Assembly (NCBI GenBank): GCA_024305405.1
Contig: JAKNDB010000087.1
Coordinates: 1,798,001 to 1,862,000 of the forward strand
Source of the DNA: Dirofilaria immitis
Taxonomy: Eukaryota > Nematoda > Chromadorea > Rhabditida > Onchocercidae
Direction of reading: 5' to 3'
Length of the DNA stretch: 64,000 bases
The notes under the pieces are model-generated. The model was given only the letters and a program-made list of their open reading frames with translations. It made no database searches and was not told the DNA's origin. Every line of letters starts with the position of its first letter. The first letter of the stretch is position 1. The position numbers were made by a program, and so were the translations under genes. Shown here one piece after another: positions 13,641 to 31,320 of this stretch.

Positions 13641-13926
13641 TATAATAGACGAGAAATAGTGATAATTGATAATATTGATCGAAACAAATGGAAATGATTG
13701 GAAAATCATTACTGCTGTTGTTGTTGTTGTTGTTTTAACATTATATAAGTGATTGAAATTAATTCCAAAATTAAAAATAAACATATAATAGACGAGAAAT
13801 AGTGATAATTTATAATATTGATCGAAACAAATGGGAATGATTGGAAAATCATTACTGCTGTTATTGTTGTTTTAACTTTATAAGTGATTAAAATTAATTC
13901 TAAAATTAAAAATAAAGTGGAAATTA
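13641..13926. repeat. 143-bp tandem duplication with a GTT microsatellite
   Basis: The unit beginning TATAATAGACGAGAAATAG occurs at 13,641 and again at 13,784. Each copy has a CTGTTGTTG tract followed by TTATAAGTGATT. The first copy has the longer GTT run, so the microsatellite changed length after duplication. Confidence 0.85.
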
Positions 13927-14183
13927 TTAAATTTTGCCATTTTAATATTTTATTTCAGCACTCTATTCTATATCAATTCTCGATCTCGACTTTGTGAAAA
14001 TGCGTTTTAAAAAATGTTTATGAAAAAAACAAATAAACATTCAAATGTTTTATCGAATTAACGAGCTATGGATATATCTATCATTTATCTTCTTCACTTC
14101 TCCAATCTCTTCTTCTCTTATTTTATTTATTTTTGAATATCTTATTCTTCGAGAACTATCAATCAATAAGCGATTTCTCTGTG

Positions 14184-14186
<3 letters not shown>

Positions 14187-14217
<31 letters not shown>

Positions 14218-14252
14218 TGTATGTATGTATGTATGTATGTATGTATGTATGT
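14187..14252. repeat. (ATGT)n microsatellite
   Basis: About 16 ATGT units, 0.5 kb upstream of GBE1. Confidence 0.95.
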
Positions 14253-14627
14253 TAGCTATTTCAAAATATTAAAATTCATTTTGACCGGTTTTTTCTCTTT
14301 TTTTTCGTTTATTTTTATGATTTCTCATAACTTTTGCTTACTTTTTTCCTATTTACTTTTTTCAGCTTTCTAATAGTTTCAATCAGAACTTAGCCTGAAA
14401 TATATCCCAATTTATACGCCTGTTTTCTCTTTAATCTATGATTTCGTAATTCAGTATCCTATATATCATCTCATTAGTTTTAGGAAGCATAGCCTTTTTT
14501 TTCTAATTTGTCTTTTAAATAAACTAAAAATTAATCGATATTTCTCCTATTAGAATTCTCGTTTAAAAAGCATTGTATTCCTTTTTTTCCGGTTTTTTTG
14601 AAGAAATTCAAAAGATAAATATTTTTA

Positions 14628-14654
14628 ATCACTGATAAGAAACTTATCAGTGAT
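14628..14654. promoter_or_regulatory. Perfect 12-bp inverted repeat of GATA sites upstream of GBE1
   Basis: ATCACTGATAAG, loop AAA, CTTATCAGTGAT. Each arm contains ACTGATAA, the form of site preferred by intestinal GATA factors (ELT-2 type) in Caenorhabditis. The arms are convergent and end about 100 bases before the GBE1 ATG. Gut expression of glycogen enzymes would fit. TGATAA by itself is common in this AT-rich window; the perfect palindrome and its position are what stand out. Confidence 0.4.
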
Positions 14655-14735
14655 CTTTTTCGAATTGCAAATATTAAATTCGATTTTATAATGAAAATTA
14701 TCATTTCATATCATTTCTTATAAGACAAATAATTA

Positions 14736-14745
14736 TTTTTTTTAG
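14736..14745 (+). promoter_or_regulatory. Splice acceptor (probable SL trans-splice site) before GBE1
   Basis: A T run ending in TTTTTTTTAG, ten bases ahead of the ATG at 14,756. No coding exon upstream joins in frame, so spliced-leader addition or a 5'-UTR intron is the likely use. Confidence 0.5.
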
Positions 14746-14755
14746 GAGATTATCG

Positions 14756-20248
<5,493 letters not shown>

Positions 20249-20254
20249 TTCGTT

Positions 20255-20545
20255 GTCATTTTTTTCATGAGTAGAAATAGTTCGATAAATTTCCTTATCA
20301 TTTTTTTTTATTAGAAATAATTCGAGAAAGATCGTTTTCATTTTTTCTTGAGTAGAAATAGTTCGAGAAATTTCTTTGCCATTTTTCTTGAGTAGAAATA
20401 ATTCGAGAAAGTTTGTTTCTATTTTTTCTTGAGTAGGAATAATTTAGCAAACTTCTTTGCCATTTTTTCTTGGGTAGAAATGATTCGAGAAAGTTTTCTC
20501 TTATTTCTTCTTAAATCATTTTTTCTTAAATAGAAATAAACTGAA
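20255..20545. repeat. 40-bp minisatellite in the GBE1 3' flank
   Basis: The element GAGTAGAAATA-TTCGAGAAA recurs at about 40-base spacing (TAGAAAT-type cores at 20,272, 20,312, 20,353, 20,393, 20,433, 20,474 and a looser one at 20,531). It starts immediately after the stop codon, so part is probably in the 3' UTR. It is T-rich on the plus strand. Confidence 0.9.
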
Positions 20546-22511
20546 TAAATCGGTGAAAATAATATACATCCATTTCTATCTTTTCTACTTTTTTCTTCAT
20601 TTTTGTTTTATTTCCATCAAAAAGTTTTTTCATATTGGTAAGCAATTACTTTCTTACGTAGGAATTATTAGTTTCAATTTTTGATTTAATTATTTATTAG
20701 TTGAAATCCCTAAGATATGTTATTCGTATTGGTATAATTTATTGCATAAAATATAATGAGTTCAAAGTTTCAGATGCAATCATATTGTTGATTTAATTTG
20801 ATTCAATTTTTATCGATACTGATTGCTTTCACCCGTGAATTCTAATGAATTATATCATTATGTTATTGCTTACTTTTGATTATTTTTAAATGATTTATCA
20901 TAATATTCTTCAAATCTGTTAATAAGCATTTATCACCATTTTCATTTGTTGATAAACTAAGACAACAACAAGATTCTGATAGCTTCTTATATTATCTCAT
21001 TAATAATTAAATACTATTTCATAAATTAAAGAAAAAATATATAATGTATAATATATCTATGCATTTTATATGTATATATATATAATTTCTTTTCATTTAT
21101 TAAATTAAATCTTTTGTATAAATTAATTTTGGATTATACAAAATATTATTGATTTCTTTTCTTTTTTTTTTCAGAAATATCTATCAAATTTTAATTTTTA
21201 TTTTTTATTCAAATTATACGCTTACTATTACTATTTTTAATTATCTCTTCTTATATCACATTTTGTAATTTTACTTTATGAAAATTGAATTTTTGAATTT
21301 TAAAATCGAATTTGTCAATTCTTATCTTTTTTTTGTATGCTAATAGAATGAATTAATAAACGATCATATTTTTTTATAGTATTATGAATAGAATACAATT
21401 GATTTTCATAAATCAATATTAAATAAATCAATATTAAATGAAATCTTCTTCATGCATATCTAATTAATATTGACAAAGCAAAACTTTTACATTTAATATT
21501 TGATTAACAATTTATCTAAAATTAGAAATGTTGAAATAAAAACTTTATGTTAATTTATACATTGCAAATATATGATAGTTTTAATTGATCGGACCATAAC
21601 AAAGTTGAAAAGATGTGATATAATTGCTATAAGCTGTATATCTCTCTTTCATTAATTTATCCAAATTATCTTTGCATGTCTTATCCATCTTATCACGATC
21701 ATATCTAAAAGATAATAAATTCATCATTAATATAAAATGTAAAATAATTCCATAAATTACTAGTTATCATCATTATCACTCTAAAGAAATGCCTTAAAAA
21801 TGAAATTCTTTTTTCTACAATTTTCATATAAAATAAAATATATATACATATAAATAATTTTTCTTGGAAAATTAAGAAATGATTTCTTATAAATTTTTGG
21901 AACAAAAATGGAAATTAATACTTACACCTAATTTATTTGAAGAATTAAGATTTCAGACAGCCAATTGCTAATAATCTTATGATAAGATTAGAAATTTTTG
22001 AAAATTTAATTTGTGAAAGTTCGAAATAAGATAAACAGAAGATGGAATTAACGATTCTAAAAATGATGGTAATTCGGAAGATTTTTGAACTTTTTTTGTA
22101 ATCTCTTACATCTATGCAATACCAAAATAAAAAAATAAAAAAATAAAATTTTCTAAATCTTTTAGACCACAACTAAATATTTTACCAATAAACTAAAAAA
22201 TCAAACCAATAAAAAATTAACACATCAACCCTTTCAACACTCCATAGAAGTTAACTCGAGAACAATAGGCATAAAACTATGATTAGCCCCACAAATCTCA
22301 GAACACTACATAGAAATGATAAATATTAATTAAATGAATTGCTAAATTTGGAATGAAAATTTTGACAAATAATTGAAATAGATCAGAACAAAGATATTGA
22401 TATTTATAAAAATAATTTCTTATTTCTTCCAAATTATGCATAATTATTATATGGGATAAATATATATAAGATTTTTGAAAATATTTTTAAAATTTAAATA
22501 GTAATACAAGA
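20546..22511. other. AT-rich intergenic DNA, no gene seen
   Basis: About 2 kb between the convergent ends of GBE1 and the secreted-protein gene. It contains only short low-complexity ORFs; both 3' ends should fall here. Confidence 0.5.
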
Positions 22512-24078
22512 CTAACATGGTATCAGGTTTGCATAATTTCGCGAATTTATCAAGCAAACGAGTTTTTCTCTTCTACTATCTTTCAAACAGTCATATCGTT
22601 TGAATCTCACAGAATCCTTAGAATTATCATTCTCGACTTGCTGAAAAACGTAGATTATTAGAAGAGCATACAAATGTATTGATTAAGTATAATTAGTCAA
22701 CTTTTTTTTTGAAATAATATTATTTAATTTATTGTTGCAATGGAAAACTTAATCAACTTATCTCGATCATTTTTCATTCCTTAATTGACTGATCGATTGA
22801 TTGATAGGATTAATCTTACCTGATCAGTTTTATCATCACTAGTGCCATGTACATGACGTTTCATTCGACTATCATCTAATTTTCCTTTAAATTCTTCAAT
22901 TGAATAATGATATCTAGGACCATGATTATGATTATCACTGATACATTCGTAGTTTCGCTTTTTTCGTTTTCCTTCATTGCAAGAATACAAGGTCTGCAGG
23001 AAAAAATTCATAATTTTTAATATTTTCAAAATCATTTTAATTCTCGACAACAAAATATGATTTCTCGACATATGCACCACACTTTACATACATTCGTATA
23101 GCAAAAAAATCTTATAATTTCCGATACCATTTTATAATTATATTTCATACGTGGCATATTCTTTATAGTCAATATTTCTTCGTATCTTAAATTTGGATAA
23201 TTAAACTTAAAATGACTTATGAAAGTTTTTAAAATTAATCTAGCTTTATTAAAACTTTTGCTAACCGCAGAATAATTATCATTAATTTCTTCGAAATTCT
23301 TCCAGGCAATATTCACAGCCGTACGATTATTACACTTCTCCAACTGTTGCTTATTTTCAAGGCATCTTAAATTAATTTCTCGACCACGTTTCTCAATTGC
23401 TTGTTGTGTTGTCATATCATTACATTTCTTCAATAAGCAAAGAATTGATTAGTAAAATTAATTTGAATAAATTCATAGTATTATTTGAAGTGATAAATTA
23501 AAATTTGATAAGATGAAATAATTGATGATATGAAGATATTAGGCTTACATTTACATTAATAAATGAAAAAAATTTAAAAACAATTGCATAAAGTAAAATT
23601 ATTCGGAAATTTTTTTCTATGACATAAAATTTCGACAATAGATAATTTTTAGATAAGACTAATTTTTTTAATTATATATTTCGATAATTTAAACTTGTAA
23701 CTTTCATGTTTTTCATCTATTATTTCATCAATTATTCGTTGCTATGGAAAGAGGAGAAAATCAATTTTAAAACTGAAATAGTTTGCTTAAATGACTTATA
23801 GATAATATCATTACAAATTGCATAATCGTTCAAATAAATGATAATAATTAATATCTAATATTATCTATATATGCCATATAATTATTAATATTGATCGCAT
23901 GCTAATTCAAAGCATTATTGCATGTCAAATATCACGAATTTCTCGACTATTTTTCTTCTCATTCAATAAGATCAAAAAATATTTTGAGAATTTAATTCAT
24001 ATCAAAACATACCAAAATTTCAGCAATTGATATTATTATTAATGAAGTTAAAATGATAAAGCCAAAAAGATGATGCAT
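22512..24078 (-). CDS. Secreted cysteine-containing protein of unknown function, 234 aa
   Basis: Four exons (minus): 24078-24013, 23427-23092, 22993-22820, 22640-22512. All join in phase 0 without any frame repair and end at TAG. Exon 1 encodes a signal peptide (MHHLFGFIILTSLIIISIAEI). The mature part has about nine to ten Cys, including KCND, RCLENKQQLEKC, FFCYTN, YSCNEG, YECISD, YDCLKD, LVCLIN and a final PC. It is rich in Lys, Arg, Asn and Asp, with basic clusters GKRKKR and MKRH that could be processing sites. Acceptors and donors are canonical (exon 2 acceptor TTGAAG is weak). I do not recognise a family; it resembles the lineage-specific secreted proteins common in parasitic nematodes. 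An export role is inferred from the signal peptide only. Confidence 0.7.
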
Positions 24079-25975
24079 ATTATCCCAAATGATGAGGAAA
24101 TATTAGGATAAGCTGTAATTCGGATGAAATAATAGTTAATGCTAACAACTGTTAAAGATAAGATAAATAGATCGGAGAACACCTGCTCACAAAATGTTGA
24201 TTGATTTTTAACTTTACATCTTCCTCTGATAAAATATGAAAGTTCATTATTGGTTATTCTTGAAGTTTGTTTCAATTCTACTAGTGAGAGTTATTCCATT
24301 TTTTGTAACCATAATATGGCCTAAATTGGAAAGTCAAATTTTAACTTTTTCAGATTTCATTTCATTTTAAGTCATTTTGGAGAGAAAGAAATAAGATGCA
24401 AGCAATGTGTATAATAATAGAAAAGATGATATGAGAAAATAATGGAAATATGAAAAATAACAAAAGTAAAATGAATGATTTCAATGGGTATTTCTGCATA
24501 TATCGAAAATTCATCGCTGAAAAAATCAAATAAGTTTCAATGGATTTTTTCACATAATTCTGTTGAAAAATTCATTTTTCAAAAATCTTTTTCAAACTTT
24601 TAAATTGTCATTGTGAAATTTTTCCGAAATAAAAATAATGAAATTTGCAAGTAATGGAATTGCTCATTTTGCAAAAACAATATATTTTGTAAAGCAAGAA
24701 TATACACTGGGTTAATTAATAACAAGAATGTGCAATGCGAGTGCAGCTGCAATTTTCAAGCGAATGTAAGTTTATCGAATAACAATTTTGCTACGTTTAC
24801 TTTTTTTTTTTTGTTTAACAGATAAGTTTTTTGTTGATTGTTTTAAACTTCAATAGTAAACTTTGTATATTTGTTGAATAAAATCAAATTTTCTTTTTTG
24901 AGATTTATTTTCATTTTATATTACTTTTATAAATTCATTTGAACGTCAAACATTGTGTAAAAACTTCAGGATAAAATAATATTGCAAATAAAGAGACTAT
25001 TTCTTAAATAAATGATCTTTAAATCGATTCTTTTATTCAGCAATAAACTATTATCATTTAAATATATCTGTTATGAAGAGTGCAAAACTTACATCATTTC
25101 CTGAATCAAAATTTCAATTTTACTTATATTGACCGTGATAAACCATATCATATTTTTATCAGAATTTAACAAGTTGCCCAAATTTGAAATTGTCAGATTA
25201 AATGACATATAAATAACATTAAAAATAAGATAAATCCGAAATGATACTCAGAGTGTACATTCAATGATAATATCAATGATAATAAATTATCACTGAATAA
25301 TTCTTCAGAAAAATATTATTGTTGAAAATCGTATTTAATGGATGATGCCAAATTAAATTTTAAATACAAAAAAAGAGAGGAATAAAAATAGTATAATAAA
25401 AATGTTATTTAAACGATTCATGATAATTTAAATAATTAAAAGTTGGTGGAATTAATTTGGCATATTTCTGTATCAAACTTTTACATTTTTGCTATTCCAC
25501 ATTCAAATTGCATATGCATAGTATCGATTCATTATCATTTCTCTTTGGACAAGCATATGGGATTTGTAATTTGTTAAAAAATGATATTAATTGCTAAATT
25601 TTTCTAAAAATTAAATCATGGATACTGATAAAGTTAATGTTTCTATCTGAGCTTCTTTCCAAGCATAAATATAAAACATTTTTGAAGAAATCCCCAGAAA
25701 AGATTTCAGTATTGAAATTTTATATTGAAATATTCCGTTTAATTTAATTTCCAGAAGATTGTTATTTACAATAATAGCTTGAAATAGATTCTTGTGATCC
25801 TTTCATTAGCCATCAATATTATAAAAATGATCTTTCGATGCTGATCCAAGCTATCATTTCTTCAAATCATTTTATCAATTGATTAAGTAAAAATTTAAAT
25901 CCTTTGAAGTTAAATTTTTAAGCCCTTTGAAGAACTTTGGAGTTGCATTAGCTATTTTTACACCTTATTCAAGCT
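24079..25975. other. AT-rich intergenic DNA, no gene supported
   Basis: 1.9 kb with short ORFs only. A 34-codon plus-strand open stretch near 25,770-25,880 (containing DPFISHQYYKNDLSML) lacks a good acceptor and is not called. Confidence 0.45.
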
Positions 25976-26884
25976 CTAAGTATTTTTTATTGCAAAATAT
26001 TTACTAATTGTTTCTAAATGAATCAGAGTGAAAAATATGCAACAATCTGTTTTTATCAAAGCAAGTTGCTCTTCATCAATTTCCACTAGCAACAGTTCTT
26101 TTACATTTATCAAATTGATTTTAATTTCAATCTAAAGTAAAAGTTTTTACGCACTATTTTGCATGCTCAATCAATTTTATAAAACTTAAAACTATAATCA
26201 CCGATTGTTATCATCCATATAAATTTACAAAATTAATTAATAAAATTTGAGCAAATAAAGAAAGCAATATTTTCTGGCTACCTTTTTGCTGCATATATTT
26301 TATTGATTCGTTCCATTGTTGAAAAACTGAAAATTTTTTTTTTTATTTTAATTGCGATGAGTTGAATGTAAATTGAATACGAAAAATTAAATTTGATTTT
26401 CCTCTTTGATTGTATTGTTACCAAATTGCATTCATTACTTTTTCCACTGCCAACAACTCTCCTCAACATCTCGACATTTCGTTTTTTTTCTGATGTAATC
26501 CTAATTTGCTTTGAATAGGTTTACTAATTTTACTGAATAAGATCTAATTTTCATCACACCACTAATAAAAATTATCAATGTTAAGCAAACAATTCTTTTA
26601 TTCAAGCGAAAAGAATAAGCAAAATAATTGACTTCACGATATCTAATTAATTCAAAACCATATAATTAACATTAACGAAATTTTAGCACTCATTTTTCCA
26701 TCTATTTAAATAATTTAAAATAATTTCTTCTTCTTCCTTTTTTTACTTGAATAAATTTCTTCCCGAATGTTATCATCGATAAACCTTCAAACATACTTTC
26801 TGGTTCCGTCAAGGCCGTATAAACAGCAATTGAAATACCAATTATTTGACCGAAGTAAGATTTTTCAAAATCCAATAAGTTCAT
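25976..26884 (-). CDS. Unrecognised multi-exon gene (tentative)
   Basis: A chain of splice-flanked open stretches on the minus strand: 26884-26747 (from ATG; contains YFGQIIGISIAVYTAL and GLSMITFGKKFIQ, donor CAA|GTAAAA), 26489-26422 (NVEMLRRVVGSGKSNECNL, acceptor ATCAG, donor GTAACA), 26326-26282 (QQWNESIKYMQQK, acceptor TTTTCAG, donor GTAGCC), and 26131-25976 (KELLLVEIDEEQLALIKTD to a TAG stop, acceptor ACTTTAG). The last exon is 51 codons of charged, protein-like sequence. Joining exons 1-2 and 2-3 in frame needs one extra base in the A8 and T5 runs at their starts, the same fault seen elsewhere in this window. The 3-4 junction is not resolved. No family recognised. The GKK after SMITF would fit an amidation/cleavage site, but that is a guess. 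Confidence 0.35.
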
Positions 26885-27188
26885 ATTACAAGATTTATCA
26901 TAATGGACATAATAATTATCAATTTAAAATATTCTCTGAATGAAAAATACTTAGATTTCTTCCATTGGATTTTTCCATTATTATTTCTTATTTAATGATT
27001 AATTATTATCAATATAATTACCAATTTAAAATATGAAATGACAATATTTGGAAGTTAAAAATTAGTAATTAATACCAAACGTTACTTTATAAAACAAAAA
27101 TTTATTTATAACGATATGTAATAAATGTGTTTAATATTTTTCAAATGACATTTTGACGATAATTTCATCTAGCTTGCAAAATTATTAC

Positions 27189-27406
27189 TATTGAAAAATG
27201 TTTATTATATCATTATCATCCATTCCATTTCCTCTTTGTCGTTTGTGTTTATCATTGTGTGTTATCACATTACAGATCTGCATGAAGTCACATGCGATAT
27301 TTCCACAACGTTTCAAGTTTATATGATTGATAGTTTCCAATTGTCGCCGATTTTCTTTACCCGTGACAAAAATTAAGGGATTTTTCTTTGAATAGTAGCA
27401 CTTCAA
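27189..27406 (-). CDS. Possible exon of a second secreted-type gene
   Basis: An open stretch of about 72 codons containing LKRCGNIACDFMQICN and KHKRQRGNGMDDND, with a possible donor (CAATA|GTAATA) near its end. Just upstream (27,430-27,515) another frame reads IIGFVLLIVVFTDILSLI, a signal-peptide-like run. The two join if one base is added to the AAA in ACTAAAG. The N-terminal hydrophobic run and a KR-x-GxxDD stretch vaguely recall the secreted protein at 22,512-24,078, so it may be a paralogue or the 5' part of the gene at 25,976-26,884. This is inference. Confidence 0.3.
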
Positions 27407-28988
27407 ATTTAGGTGATTAAACCTTTAGTACGACAAATGAGAGATAATATATCAGTGAAAACAACGATCAATAATACAAATCCAATGATTTCAATAAAAT
27501 AATCTTAATATTAACACCTGTCACAGATGTCAAACCGCCTCGACGAAGAACATTCTTTATAATGGTTTGGTGTTGGATTCTGATACGGTTGTGAATATGA
27601 GAATTAAGGGTTGGGACTTTATTATAGAGTATGAACTACATCTCATAGACAAAGATAAAACAATTTTTAGCTTACATCTTGTATTATATTGTAATCACGC
27701 ATGTACAACATAAGGATGCTTTCATGTGAAATCCAACACAAAGGAACCATTGACTTCTCTGATTTTCGTGTTCTCTTCGCGATTTCAGCTACACCAGTGT
27801 ACTATAAATATGCAACGCTTGATTTGATATCTCAATGTACCATTAAAGCACTTGTATCGCTTGAGTTAATAAAATGATACTGTATCTTACAGTATAAGAT
27901 GATCAACATTTCAGCCCTACCGTAGCTAATATGCTAAACTTCTAATAAGAGTAGAAGGGATGTTAGCAAAAAGAAGAATGTTGACTTCTTATTATTAATA
28001 GCAAATAGAAAAATTATATGCCGTCTTATCCAGGACCTCTTTTATCATATTAAAAATATTATTCGTGGCTACTTTGAAAGTAATCTTATGAGCCAAAATT
28101 CCATTTTATTAAAATATTTAGTAATTCGAATAGTTCAATTTACTCTTTTATAGAAAGTGTATAATAGATATTGAAAAATATGATAAAAGAGGTAATTTAG
28201 CGTAAATTAATGATAAAATATAATTTTTCAAATTTTTACAACAGAAAACTTTTTTCTTTTTTTTTGTTGCTTTTAGTGTAAGAAATATTTGATGAAATTT
28301 AAATCGACTTCATCTATATTTTGAGTGCTTTAAATATCTTTTAAAATTTTCTGAGGCTCATTTTAATGAAATAAATTAAGAATCTTTTCAAATTATTTGA
28401 AAGAATTTTTGAGTAATCTTCTTTTCACTTTTTTTCGCCTTTGTGATAGAATTTCTTCATATCATTGTGTAGAAATATCATGCTAAAAATCTGTTATAAA
28501 TTATCAAACTATTATTAAATTGATATTATATGAAAATTTCAGCATCTGTTATGCAAAACTTTTGATCCTAAAATTTTTGCTCTAAAATCAATTTGTAGCA
28601 GATGTTAATTTAAATATTTTTCAAAATTCACTACATAATGTGTATTTTTGAACATCTGCTTAATTTGCTTGGATGAACTTTTAAGGAATAAATTAAAATT
28701 TTGAGCAAGGAAAAACAATTTAAATTAATCTGATTGTTATCTTTTATAATTAAGTGGAGAAATTCTGGTGCAAAACAAATATTCATAATGTTCAATTTAT
28801 ATTAAAATACTTATAATCATAGGCACTTCAACGATTATTATTCTCGATATACAACAGAAATCATATTTGGATTATCTTGTATTATTAACAGGTCTATGAA
28901 TTTCATAGATTATCATCAGGTGTGTAAAACATGTTTTAACTTTTAATAATGATTAATTCAGACGATAGTATTTCTCATTAATCATATT

Positions 28989-29036
<48 letters not shown>

Positions 29037-31320
29037 TTGATTTTGTTGTATATTGATGACAAAAAAGATCACAGGTAAGTAAAATGAAAATTGATAACAT
29101 TAGAAATTGAAAAGAACCAATTAAATTATACAAAACATTCGTACTTTAATTATACACTCGGTAATACATATCATTCATGCTTCATTGCAATATATATGTA
29201 TATGTCTGATTTTATATGCGTATAAATTTTGATATTTAAATTTGAAGCTTTGATAACTGAATTCAACTGATATCATCTCATTTATATTTTAATTGCTTTT
29301 ATATATTTCTCCTTCAAAAAAAGCAGAAAGTTTTCTCCAATTCATATTACTTAAATTTTGAATTAAATGATTCATTGTGAATAAAATTCTAACTTTTTTG
29401 TCTTTTATAATTTTCCTAAAATCTTCAGTTTCTAAATTTTCAAACAGTTAATAAAAGTCCTTTAAGCCATTTATAAATACTTAAATACCTAACTGTTATT
29501 CTAACAATTCAATAATAATTATATTGAGAAATGAAATGGAATATAAGCTAGTCAATCAATTTGAATAGAAATGATTTCATGAGATCATTTTTGGAATTTG
29601 TTAGGATAGGAATACTTTTAAAATGAATTTTTTTCGTCTTGAATATAAAAGTAAAATGACCTTATAAATACAGGTGGAATCATTTTATACAAACTTATTG
29701 TCCTTCTCTATTTTTCATTATACACCTATCAAAACCATATAAAATTAAATGTCGACAATAGTATTATGCGAATAAAATATATTTGTGGCAAAATACCTAG
29801 AAAAATTTAGTGATACAAGACGGATTAATAAGACAAACTAAGTGAGTACTTGGGGAAAATGAATAATGCCCCAGTATTGATAAATGGGTAGAATAAGATG
29901 AGCTTCCAGAAAGTCTTAGAATTCCGTTTCTTAAATTTTTTTTAGAAATTAAATATCACTACGAATCTTACACTCCTGTTAAATAATTCCTGACATTATA
30001 TTAAGTGCAAGAAAATGATCAAGAGTAGGCAGCAAGAAGGATGACATATTATCATGCCCTAAATCGCACTAATTATCTATGCGCACTGCCTTTTAACCTG
30101 ATATATATTATTGATTGATTTTAGAATAAATCTGCAATCCCAGTACTCCTTTGATGGATGAATCAATATAAAGAAATTAAAAACCGCGCGCATTTCAACC
30201 ACCATTTGAATCAAAAAAATAAATTGAGATTTTGCGGAAGGGAAATATGTAAAGTTGGCATGAACTTGATGTAAATCCATTCCCATCAATTCGGAAATTG
30301 ATTGTCACGAATAGTTTATGACCTACATACATCAACTGGTAATGTTTAGCAGTCCTGTACCACTTCTATGGAGAAATTAAAAACACTACGAATTAACTTA
30401 CCAAGCATCGATATCACCACTTCTCAGTTCCTAAGAAATGGCTTCCAACTAGCCGATATTTAAGTTTGTTATCAGTGAGTTTACTTACCATTCAACTTTC
30501 CATGTCATTTTCTGAAATGCTTTATTCCCTCTTTTGTGAACTCCATCCTCCCTTAATAATGATATACAAATAAGATAATAAAGAACATTTATTCCGTGAT
30601 GATGTACACAGCAACATGACTTCAATTTCAGATTCTTAAATTTCAAGTTTAGAAAACTAACACAGTTGAAAAAAAAGCAAAGTTAACTCTTTCGTAACCT
30701 GTAATCTCAATTCTTCAAATTCTAGAAAACAGAAGAAAAGTTAGTTCTGTAAGTCTACATGGTGGTGAGAAAGAAGGAAATCCAAATTGAAATTAAAATT
30801 TTAAATCGCTTATAAGAAACAGCAACAACAATGACTTGGCTTCCTACTACAACAAATATAACTGATTAGGATGACATTAAATTAAGAGAAGAAAACATGA
30901 ACATTACATTATAAATTTAAGAAATGCAGAATAAACCAAGCACTTTCGTGATTATCAAAATGACGTGTGGATAAAAATCACGCTCGGAAAAATTTCGTTA
31001 AAAGGTATGAAAATATCATGCGTAAAAAATCAATATGGATTATATATGGAATATTGAAAACGAAGACTGAAAAATTGAAACTTTAAATAACCTCGATATT
31101 AAAATGATTTCATTGACAGTAAAATATTAATAAAATTATTTTCAGTCAAGACTCTGCATCTAATAAATTAAATTAACTGTAGATAGGTTGTAAACGAAAT
31201 TTAGAAAATTTAATGTCTGAGGTGCGTGCAATAACAAGAGAGATTACAATAAAAAGATCTAGCTCCATTTTCTTCTTTTTTTTTTTAAATTAACCAAAGA
31301 AATGAATAAAATAAAGCGCT
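27407..31320. other. Intergenic region, one GC-richer relic, no gene supported
   Basis: 3.9 kb. 27,530-27,960 is less AT-rich than its surroundings and carries two consecutive protein-like open stretches interrupted by a stop. 28,992-29,033 is a TA repeat. The rest is AT-rich without splice-flanked ORFs. Confidence 0.45.
28992..29033. repeat. (TA)n microsatellite
   Basis: About 21 uninterrupted TA dinucleotides. Confidence 0.95.

Noticed and set aside
13392..13784. 130-codon minus-strand ORF
   Set aside because: It is formed by the 143-bp duplication and the GTT repeat (poly-Thr); Ile/Phe/Tyr-rich low-complexity translation with no splice or start context.
26412..26469. GSGKS resembling a nucleotide-binding P-loop in the 26 kb exon
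   Set aside because: The surrounding residues lack the hydrophobic strand and the later motifs of a P-loop NTPase; a chance match.
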